Shown here: positions 54,074 to 64,000 of the stretch, piece after piece
How positions within the stretch are numbered: the stretch's first letter is position 1
How the letters are laid out: each line of letters opens with the position of its first letter
Assembly (NCBI GenBank): GCA_964035545.1
Contig: OZ037769.1
Location: forward strand, 17,597,133 to 17,661,132
DNA length: 64,000 nucleotides
Direction: 5' to 3'
Source: Bugula neritina
Taxonomy: Eukaryota; Bryozoa; Gymnolaemata; Cheilostomatida; Bugulidae
The notes under the pieces: model-generated
Seen by the model: only the letters and a program-made list of their open reading frames with translations
What the model was told of the DNA's origin: nothing
The model's database searches: none
Translations under genes and position numbers: made by a program

Positions 54074-56085
54074 GTTGGCTGTGCAACACTCAAAGTGATC
54101 ACTTGCAGTTATACTTATAGTTATTGTGAATGCTGAAAAACTGCTTCCCAACATGTTATAACTTTTCAACAAAAAAAGGTGGGTGTTGACTAGCTCTGAA
54201 CTTAACATTAAAAACTTGCAAGTTTCACCGTCAGGTGAAAGTTTTGTTTAAATTCAATATCAGTTGTTGTATGAGTTAATGTTATCACTTATCAGTATGA
54301 GTATCAGTATCAGTATCTCACCTAGAACTTTCACTTTTACTTTGAGTTTGATTCTGATTTAGAATATAATTCAATCAGATTGTCCTTGAGATTCACTATG
54401 ACTATCGGTATCGATCACTAGGAGTAGAGTGGCCCTTCACTTTGATTCTCAGCAATGTGAATATAAATATTACAGTTACTGTCAGCAATATGAAATATGA
54501 ATAAGTTTAACTAGTGTAATTATTATTATATCGTGAAACTGATTTATCATTTAATGATTTGTCACTATCTGACTGATTTTAATTTATTTCACTGTTTGGA
54601 ATTAATGAGCTGCTAACTATCCGTGTGACTATGAGTATGATTATGTTGAACAAAACATTATAAAAGAAAATAATTTTTTAATTTCAAATAACTTGCAACT
54701 TGTAGAACAGAAGATTAAATTACGATGAGTTATGATTATTATTATTAGGTAATATAGATTAATAATTTTGTTAAATAAGAGAATTTGGATAGTAATCGTG
54801 ATTAAGTTTGTGCAATTTAAATTAATGAAAACATTTAGTTAGCCTTTGTGATGGCAGTAAAATCATTGGCATAGTAAAAAGAAAACTTTTTGCTAGAAAA
54901 ATGCTTATATGGCTTGGTTTGTATTTGAATTGTTTATTAACATTTATGATTAAATGAATAATTAGCATGTGGTGTGTTACGTATATATCATTTATTGTTC
55001 TATTTAACTTTGTGTAAGGGTTAGCACTAAAGACTACCAATTAGCCTACAGCTTTGGGCATCTGGCAGACAGCAGCATAACAAATGAAACTTTATTGTCT
55101 TGGCTATAATATAAGCTTAGCAATAGAAAAGTGCTAAAACTCCCTGAGCTATCAAATTAGGCACCTGAGCATAAATATGTGACATTTGAAACTTTTGCTT
55201 TATTTGGTGAGCAAAAGAAAGAAAATTTTGTTGAGTTGTTTTTTGTGAAAACATGTTCTTGCACATAATATATCACTGTGTATCGGTGAGTAACTCTTAG
55301 CACCAATGACTGCTCAGCAGCAGGCTGACAGATTCTCGGCCTGCACAGCTGATTTTGTGGTTAATCTCGTATTATCCTGTACAATGGGTTGATGACAGTT
55401 CTAGTTAAGTTGACCATGTCGGTTGGTTCTCTTTTAGCAACTCTTTGTATTGACTATAACAACTTTTCTCATTTGGTCTGTAATTTGGGCTTTGCACAGG
55501 TCACTGAAGTAGTTATCTTTTTTAAACCATTTTGGAATTGTCCTGGTGATATGATCAGGAAAGTATGCTGAGAAGTAATTTTTTCCTACTTTTTCTTAAG
55601 TGGCTTGTTCCTGTATAATCTCTAGGTGGCTGGCAGCATGGATTTAACTTTCATAACGTTTTACTTTACCAGGTCTTGCCATAGAGTAGCAATTTTCTTA
55701 AGCCAATTTCAAGTTAGAAATAGCTGGCTTCATAACATCCTAAAAATCACTTCCCAGTTCTCTGCACTACTGCAAAACCAAACCTAATTGCTGCTGATGT
55801 TATATGTTAGTACTGTTTAGTTGGATAGATGTAATATACATTCACCATTCAGCATAGTAGAAAGGGTAGAATATGAGTTTATAGACATGATAAATTTGGG
55901 TGGTGGATTATGCCACCACTGCTTACTTAGGTTGTGTAATGTTATTTTATAAAGTATAATATTATTTTATAAAGTATACTCTATGCTGTAAATATATACA
56001 TGAGACACTCCTGAAGAGCAGATACAATGTAATACATCAATATGCTGCTATTACTTTTATATGGTCCATTTATCTATTAATATGT
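54074..56085. other. AT-rich non-coding interval
   Basis: No convincing exon, RNA gene or tandem array was seen here. Short open frames (for example near 55390) lack family motifs and are flanked by AT-rich sequence. Confidence 0.5.
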
Positions 56086-56985
56086 CCATTATCTATTATA
56101 TTATATAGTTTATACTCTCTATTATATTATATAGTTTATATTCTCTATTATATTATATAGTTTATATTCTCTATTATATTATATAGTATATATTCTCTAT
56201 TATATTATATAGTTTATATTCTCTATTATATTATATAGTTTATATTCTCTATTATATTATATAGTATATACTCTATTATATTATATAGTTTATATTCTCT
56301 ATTATATTATATAGTTTATACTCTCTATTATATTATATAGTTTATACTCTCTATTATATTATATAGTTTATATTCTCTATTATATTATATAGTTTATATT
56401 CTCTATTATATTATATAGTATATATTCTCTATTATATTATATAGTTTATATTCTCTATTATATTATATAGTTTATATTCTCTATTATATTATATAGTTTA
56501 TATTCTCTATTATATTATATAGTATATATTCTCTATTATATTATATAGTTTATATTCTCTATTATATTATATAGTATATATTCTCTATTATATTATATAG
56601 TTTATATTCTCTATTATATTATATAGTTTATATTCTCTATTATATTATATAGTTTATACTCTCTATTATATTATATAGTTTATATTCTCTATTATATTAT
56701 ATAGTTTATATTCTCTATTATATTATATAGTTTATATTCTCTATTATATTATATAGTTTATATTCTCTATTATATTATATAGTTTATATTCTCTATTATA
56801 TTATATAGTTTATACTCTCTATTATATTATATAGTTTATATTCTCTATTATATTATATAGTATATATTCTCTATTATATTATATAGTATATATTCTCTAT
56901 TATATTATATAGTTTATATTCTCTATTATATAGTTTATACTCTCTATTATATCATATAGTTTATATTCTCTATTATATTCAGTAT
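56085..56985. repeat. 26-bp AT-rich minisatellite (~35 copies), intergenic
   Basis: Units contain CTCTATTATATTATATAGTT with ttatatt/tatatatt/ttatact variants. It is the last large array before the array-free right part. Confidence 0.96.
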
Positions 56986-59900
56986 ATATTTTCCTAGAAT
57001 GTTGTTTAGAGACATAAAAAAACTGCCTATGCACAACATACTTTGCATCTGTTTAGTATCTCGTAATTACACATAAAAAAATCAAAGCCAATTATAAGGC
57101 AAAAGACCATAATACTGTACTATCATTGGATAGTTCTTCATCAATAAACAGGTAGTCGCCAGTGGTGGATATGAACCCCTCCTAGATGTTTCTCGTACTT
57201 CTTCCTCAAAAAACATTTTCATTAAGCCAAAAAGAAATAACAATACACCTTTTTAGTTGACACTTTTTAATTTCTGACTGATATTTCACCTTATTTCCAA
57301 TTATAATTAATTTTTAACCGGCACTTTTCTTTGTAGTAATTCCTACCCTTTAGACTGTGTACTTTGAAATGAGTCTGTTTTACTCGTTACATAAAGTATA
57401 GTTGCACTGGCTACAGGTTGACACAAAAGCAAGCCTATCTTGATAAAATCATGCGCAAATGTAGAAACTATCGAGGAGTTTGTTCCTCATAATTAGAAAT
57501 TGACAAATTATTTTTAATCCGTTTAAAAGCATCTGGTTAGGGAAGCATATGCCGTGTTCAATTTGTTATTCTAGCATTAACAATAACAGAATGCAATAAT
57601 TATAAGTTTATGAGAGTAATTTGTTTTCTTTCTAATTACAAATATAATATTTTAGTATAATATATTATTGTAAATTTATAAGGCTTGCATTAGGAATAAC
57701 GCAGCTAAAACATCATTTTCCTTAAAGCCTTAAAAATATATAAGTATAACATAATACACTATGCCGATAAACTTATTAAAGTATCAAGCAAGCTTAGCTA
57801 GTTTAAGAAAAATTACACTAGGTAAATTACCATTATTTATAGAATGCTTGCTGATATTAGCTTTTGATGTAATTAAAGTAAATTATTATTTATCTTTCTA
57901 GCTAAGGATTTCTCGCCGTAAGTTTTGCTTTTATGCATGGAGAAATGTCGTAACAAACGAGTTAAATTTTTATAGCACATAAAAATGTAATCTATAAGTC
58001 GAAGATATTTAAACTTGGCCATTAACTCATTTTAATTAGAAATGTAGCCTAAATCTAATACAATACAAAATATATACCAGTATATATAATATATTTTTAC
58101 CATGCTGGTAATTACAGTATTTGTAAGACAAATTTTATGCTCATTAATTAAATGCAACAAATATTTATAAAATACTAATAATGTTGAATAAATAAATTCA
58201 ATAATTCCTTTTCTATTTAAATGGCTGCATAATTTCTTGCAAGGTTGTATAAAGGAGTTGTGGCCCACAACTTATTATGTGTTCAATTGCCACATATGTC
58301 TTAGGAAGAAGAAAACTCCCCAAAAATTCTTAGTTTGAAAATTCTAGTATAATTAAAATCACTTAATATATGTCTTTGAAATGCATTTTGCCACTCTGCA
58401 AAGTTGCAGGAACAAATATTGCATGAAGTAATAAATGATTTATGAAGTAATTAACAAACCAATGTAAAAACTGTTGTTGTATATAGAACACAACATATTG
58501 ATTTTCTTCAATTTCCACATCAAATCTATATATTCAATTATATCTAACCAATGCTAATAAACTAAACATGCATGCATACAAATATTTGCATCATATGCAA
58601 GTAATATTAGCTAATTAGCAACTACAGCATTTTTTTCATTATCTTTATTGCTTGCATATGTCTAAGTATTATTAAAATAAGGTTTTTATTTGCAACTTTG
58701 CACCACAAATTACATATAATCTAAAAACTTGAGTTGTGACATAGGGCTACCTATACACAAATAGACCTTCATAAAACTCTCAATGATTTTATTCAACTCA
58801 TGTATGCAAAAGTTTTGCTTTAAAACAATTCTTCTAAATCACCCTAGAGCAGGAAATTATTACAAAAACAGCTTCTCATATATAATCTTTCCCCAGATTA
58901 ATTTTTTTTCCTGTATTTAAACTAACTTAGCAAGTGAAGATTGTGATATCACTCAGGTATAATCACATATATATTATTCATAGCTGTAATACTTTAGCAA
59001 TGAATAGATCATGTTTAATTTCCACTCTACCTAGCAGTTTTTCAGAATTATAGAGCTATGTATATCGTGAAATTGGAATAGCCTAATAGTTTTACATGTG
59101 TTTATAGCTAGTCAAGCTAACTTCAAAAGCTTACAATAATTAGATGATATTTGCATTCTTTTGAAGGTTATGGTGAAGCTACTGCAAAACTGGCCATTAG
59201 TTTAGCATAATATGCAATGCCACGCAAAAGCATGCCAAACAAGCAATGTTTATTTACCTTACCAGCGCAATTTTATCACCTTAAACACAAAAGCAAGTAT
59301 AAAATACACATCCATATTAGATTAACTGTCAAGTTAAAAAAAGACAACATATATTCATGAGCTAGTTCTGTTTGCACAAGTACAATTTAGACCAGCTTAT
59401 TATTTAGATTGCCACAAGAATATGACATAAAATATGTCTTTAATCATTATTTTGATATTCACTGGTTGAAGATATTTTTTATATCCTAATATGTAAATAT
59501 TGTACATAAATCTTAAAAATTAACTAGGTGAATAAGGAAAACTGCTAATTTTATGAAACTGTTATGTTAATAAAGACAATGGCTATCAACAAATCCCACC
59601 AGACCACAAACTAATTGTAAATACTAAAGCAATTATATAGTGCTATGTGTTGATCTAGCCTAGTCAATACACCACAAATATGTATTATGACATACCACAT
59701 TTTAAGTACTGGGTTACCATTTATTCTAATGGGTATTTGTTTAAACTGTTATATACAGCTTTTTGCACTACCAATATACAAGCCAGTTGTTATTCTGTCA
59801 CTTTTTATCTACATCTCTTTTTAATGCCAGTTACTTGTTAGCTTCAGTACAAACAGCTAAACATTCTACTCTACAGCCAATCTTACTGTTAACTCTTGTT

Positions 59901-61530
59901 TAACAATATTACAAGAATCTAAAAATTTGAGTGTGTTTTAAGTATAATATTCTATCATTATAACTTTTAAATGAAACAATAATATGATAAATGCATTATA
60001 ACTTTCTGAAAAGTTTGTTTGCAAAGTATATGTTTTTGGAAAATAGTTTTACAACATTTGCTAGGAGCATTATATTTATTCCTATCTAAAATAATTTTGT
60101 TTGAACTGCTATGTTTGTAATCATGTAATCAGAAGTAAAGCATCAGTAAAATGAGTATAAGTAGAAGCTTGACAGCTACATTAGGCATTGCTACATAGTA
60201 CATAAATGTATGGCCGTATTAAATACTTAGCTGCATTCACAGATAAATGCATGGCTTGGAATTACAATACCATGAATACATTATTTATTTAGCTGGGTAA
60301 CTATACAATTATGCCAAAGTGAAAAGCCTTTGGTTATTAATGCCTGAAATGTCTAACAATCTACTTGGGAGACCACCTTGTTGTTACAGAGTGAATGAGT
60401 TATTTGTTTGGCATTTGGATGATGGCACAAAGAAAGGCTATTTGGTTTGTTACTTGAGACTAGTAGCAAACTGCTACAGTCATAGCATCTTAGAAGATTT
60501 TGCATCACTTGCATCACTGCGTACATTATTTTAATGTAGCTATTGAAATTAATATCTCACTGAAAACACAGTATTGCAAAATCTTAAGCTGTACATAATT
60601 ATATTATGCATCAAAAAGTACTTCTGCTATTCGACTATCCCAGGTTTATTTTAAACTAGCACTGCCAAAGTGCCTTGACTCTATTACACTGTTTACTAGC
60701 TAATTTTGTTCTTCTCAATAGTGAAATAGATCTATTGCAAGAAATTAATGACTAGATATAACAATAATGATTTTTAGGCAAGACTTTCGCATCTATATTG
60801 CTCATCTGCTAGCTTGAAATACCCCTCTCCTTGGACTAATCTCAGGCATTTCATTGTTGTTTAAACAGTTTTTAAACTCCTATTTCAATAAATCATTACC
60901 AACACTGCCTGCATGTATTAATATTCATTAGTGCAGTCAATGCACTGTGGAGACAGCACCTGATGTTCTGTATATTACATTATAGTACAGAGATACTAAA
61001 TCCAAAACATCTAAAATAATTGATGCTTCTACCAGATTTTTAGCACACCTATAATATGTATTCCTGTAGTAAATATTAATAAGATGTTTTAACTGATAGT
61101 TTTTATGCCATTATAATAGTTAGATACTATAACTACAACTTGAAACTCTTTAACCAGCACATTGGTTAGTAATATTGCTTCTTGATATTTAATTGCTGGT
61201 TCACAAACTATCAATAATAGGGATGCATATCAAAACTTGACTGCATTCATAATATGATTTTAATGCTATGTAATGACTAAGCATGTCTGGCTGATATGAA
61301 TGAGGTGACTATTTTGTACACTGTTTAACAACATCAGCTTTTTGGGTTCATTTAAAGCATCTGCAAATCTGTATTATACATAATTACTGTTAGGGCCCAT
61401 TAATTAAATTGTTAACCCTGAAATGCTTTTTACACTGTAATACTAAGTAGCAAAAGACATGTATATATATATAAACTGATTGTAATTTATACATAACATT
61501 GTACATTTAAAAAAACTCACAAAATACATA
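56986..61530. other. AT-rich interval without recognised genes
   Basis: About 4.5 kb of AT-rich sequence with no minisatellite and no recognisable coding domain. A 71-codon frame near 60319-60534 reads protein-like in its second half but has no supporting motif. The contrast with the array-filled gene introns to the left is clear. Confidence 0.5.
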
Positions 61531-61531
61531 A

Positions 61532-61537
61532 TTTATT
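61532..61537 (-). terminator. Poly(A) signal of the unrecognised minus-strand gene
   Basis: TTTATT on the plus strand, about 73 nt beyond the putative stop. A second AATAAA overlaps the stop codon itself (61614-61609). Confidence 0.35.
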
Positions 61538-61609
61538 AGCTAAATTTCAAGGCGTTTTGTAGGTAGTGGGTTAATGTCAATAAAGTAGAATCCGGGAAGT
61601 TGAGTAGCT

Positions 61610-63585
61610 TTATTCAAGAGGAAGGCTCTCCAACAGTTCTACCAAAGCCTAAATAACACGTATAAAATAAAGGTTATATGCACAATTTTTTTTCCAAAAC
61701 AGCCTGCAACTGTTTTGCTATTGCATATGCCCTATGCCATTCATCAAGTGGAACAATTTTAACCAGGATATCTAGAAAAGTTGACACAAGGGCTTTATAA
61801 ACTATGTAACAGTAAAACTGTGAGTAGAAATTAATTGACACTAATGAATAATGCTTTAGGTGCTGGCAACAACCATAAAAGAAAAGTTATATAACAAACA
61901 AATAGAAAAAGCACTAAACAAATCAACAGCATTATATACAATTGGGGCACATACATGAAAACAGCAGCTAGTGTCATTTTCTTAAGACAGCACTATTTTA
62001 GGTGTAAATTTGAGAAGTATTAGAAAATGCAGAAATTTACTGCAATTGGTTCATTTTATTTAAGTTAGTACATACTGAAGATCTCAAGTTTTTGCTAATG
62101 AACATGAGTTTTGGCCCGAAACTAAAAAAATATCAATAAATACACCTAAATAATCAAGGCTCTTTTTAAGTTTCTTTGATTTCCTATGCTTTTTTTCTAA
62201 TTACAGCAACTTCTGACTGGGGATCGCCACGGTTAGTTTGTAACAGTAGGCAATCCAAATGAAATGAATAAATAGGAAAAAACATGAGAAATCATGCAAA
62301 ATTAAGAAGAACCTTGATTATTTAGGTGTATTTCTTGATGTCTCACTAATTTTAAGCAAAAAGCATTGTTCATTAGCAGCTAAATTGTAAAAATGGCTAA
62401 AAACTGCAGATTTCCAGTGTGTACTAAATTAAATAAAAGGACTCAATCACCTTTGCAACATAATTCAATAATTGCATGGTCAAGCAGAATAAACTACAAT
62501 TAACAGCAACAACAGTGTAATAGTTGCGTAGAAAAGTTGTACTGCAAAAAACTAAAAGAATGCAAAATCTATAAATGTGTGCTACCAAGTAAATGCTGAA
62601 CAGACATCATGAAATAGTGTACGAAATACAAACTATTAAACTTACCTGTTGATCTAATGCAGCCAAAACCTTAAGCTTAGAGTAGTGGAATGGTGCTGTT
62701 CGATGTTGATACGCTACAAGTAGCTAAGATGACTCAAATTCTTGCCTTTAGGAGTAAGAGGCCTCAGCTCAGTTTCAACAAAACTTCCAATAATCTCAAC
62801 GGATGCGCTCAATTAGGAGCCACAACAAAGCACACCCATGTCATTTTAGTAAACTCTAAAAAATGAACGGAAATAAAACTGTTAGAGAGTAAACAGAGAA
62901 ACATATAGTGATGGGGGAAAAACCTGTCAGAAAAGGTTATATACACTCATAGTCATAACACGAAGAAAAAGATAATGAATAACAAGCTATTCAAGATGAC
63001 ACAAGAAACCAAACAAATTTCTTTGACTAAAAAATATAATTAAATACTATATTACTTGGCAAAAAATATTTGTTTTGAACAACGTATTATTGGGAAGAAT
63101 TGCCAGTGTCTTAAATTTTGAGATTAAAGTTTCTGCCTTATAGCGGAAATAGAGAGGCAATCAATAGTGTACAAAACATGTTTTCAGTCATTGGCTGTTG
63201 ACTAAATTGACAAAGGTAAAGAAAGCTTCCATATCATTATTTATTTTGTTCTCAAGTGTGTGGTTACAGTTTCATGAGTCAGAAATATAATTATTTGAGA
63301 TATGAAATCAAATGTAGTCAAAAGAGTGTCATACAATTTAAAATGTAGTAATAGAGCTTTGACAATAATTTCTTCTGCTAAGTAAAACAGGTACCATTAT
63401 GTGCTACTTATCTTTTAGAGATGAACATCAAGGATGTTGAAAACAAAATAGTTGTAAATTACAGCAAATACCTTTCTACTTACCTAACCAGAGAAAATAA
63501 GTTTTCAACCTTGCATGCACTCAGCTGGTTTTCAATTGTTTGGATCAGTGACATCTTTATAACTGATAGCAGCATTATGTGATAG
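61610..63585 (-). CDS. Unrecognised minus-strand gene, 3' exons (partial or frameshifted)
   Basis: Three linked blocks. 63585-63484 contains MSLIQTIENQLSACKVENLF and ends AG before GTAAGT. 62807-62646 begins after TTGAG and reads SVEIIGSFVETELRPLTPKG, then meets TAG at 62716-62714. A neighbouring frame stays open to the donor (CAACAG then GTAAGT) and reads VAYQHRTAPFHYSKLKVLAA. 61648-61610 follows TTTAG and reads ALVELLESLPLE, stop. Phases fit between blocks (2 to 1, then 0 to 0) except for the one-base shift near 62717-62722. An AATAAA lies at 61537-61532. No family was recognised. The 5' end is not identified and may lie beyond the right edge. Helical, Leu-rich composition is all that can be said. 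Confidence 0.45.
62045..62447. mobile_element. Imperfect ~400 bp palindrome, MITE-like
   Basis: The left arm (from ~62045, containing ATTTTATTTAAGTTAGTAC and AATACACCTAAATAATCAAG) matches the reverse complement of the right arm (~62300-62447) with scattered mismatches and small gaps. The axis is near 62246, in the GGATCGCCACGG segment. No ORF is present. It lies in an intron of the putative minus-strand gene. A non-autonomous hairpin transposon is the most likely origin; terminal duplications were not resolved. Confidence 0.6.
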
Positions 63586-64000
63586 CTTTAGGAATTGTTA
63601 CCTTAAATCTAAATTATATAGAACAAGAAGTGCAAAAATATGGCATTAGTACTCATTGCACAATACACACTTGCTAGAGTAGCTAATCTAGCATCACATT
63701 AATTTAAGAAAGACAAAATTTTTTTTACTGTTCACAAATGATGAATATTAAAATTTGAATAATTAGACAAATTAACAATGATATTGATGTTAGTTCAAAC
63801 ATTACTAATGGTAAACACCAAAATACTAATAGGAATAGTCATGTTAACATTAATTAGAAAAGTAAAGATAATTTGAAAATGAGACAGTTTATAGGTCTAA
63901 CTCTTACAGTTGACAAGCAATTACAGGGCAGTCATATTGATGTAGGCTACCCTCAAAATGTAGCACTTTAAAAATATTAAAAAGACAGCACATATAAGAA
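63586..64000. other. Right-edge AT-rich sequence
   Basis: Nothing beyond low-complexity AT-rich sequence was recognised. It may be intron or upstream sequence of the minus-strand gene. Confidence 0.4.

Noticed and set aside
59260-59283. Possible minus-strand microexon (TTTAAG acceptor, short block, GTAAGG donor)
   Set aside because: Too short to assess, no neighbours with matching phase, and such patterns are expected by chance.
60319-60534. 71-codon plus-strand frame
   Set aside because: No family motif, no clear splice partners, and AT-rich intergenic context. A CTTGGGAGACCACC string recalls 5S rRNA but lacks the rest of that gene.
1-64000. tRNA, rRNA, retrotransposon or viral genes
   Set aside because: No tRNA-like cloverleaf boxes, rRNA segments, reverse transcriptase, integrase or transposase motifs were recognised on either strand.

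Overview
This is a eukaryotic, intron-rich, AT-rich window, most likely from an animal. The KIF13-type kinesin (motor, FHA, KIF1-type stalk, C-terminal CAP-Gly) points to Metazoa. A sponge or another early-branching animal is my best guess, but no sequence feature proves it. All gene models were built by eye from splice sites, codon phase and protein-family motifs. For two genes the phases close over the whole length with no break.

Layout. (1) 332-17749, minus strand: a complete 27-exon MSH6 (mismatch repair), 1145 aa, lacking the PWWP domain. (2) 17750-18153: a ~400 bp head-to-head promoter. (3) 18154-49551, plus strand: a complete KIF13-like kinesin-3 of at least 32 coding exons and about 1931 aa, ending in CAP-Gly. 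(4) 50441-53432, minus strand: a 7-exon secreted or membrane carboxylesterase/cholinesterase-family gene, convergent with KIF13, with one single-base frameshift just after the catalytic GESAG. (5) 53640-57000: a 22-bp array, a candidate plus-strand first exon and a 26-bp array. (6) 57-64 kb: AT-rich and nearly free of tandem arrays, with a ~400 bp imperfect palindrome (MITE-like) and the 3' exons of an unrecognised minus-strand gene.

The striking property is that almost every intron of MSH6 and KIF13 is filled by its own private minisatellite (unit 9-64 bp, 3 to >200 copies). About 30 kb of the first 49 kb is tandem repeat, and the exons between are intact. Many arrays are seeded on a splice junction: the unit is a copy of the exon end plus 5' splice site, or of the 3' splice site plus exon start. 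A single intron may therefore hold 3-50 near-copies of its own splice site. The clearest cases are KIF13 introns 6, 9, 18, 21, 22 and 31 and MSH6 introns 2, 11, 13, 18 and 19. Long open frames running through these arrays are artefacts of repeat units with few stop codons and are not annotated as genes.

Functionally the genes are unrelated (DNA repair, microtubule transport, ester hydrolysis). MSH6 and KIF13 share a short bidirectional promoter, and KIF13 and the esterase share a compact convergent 3' end with poly(A) signals about 50 bp apart.
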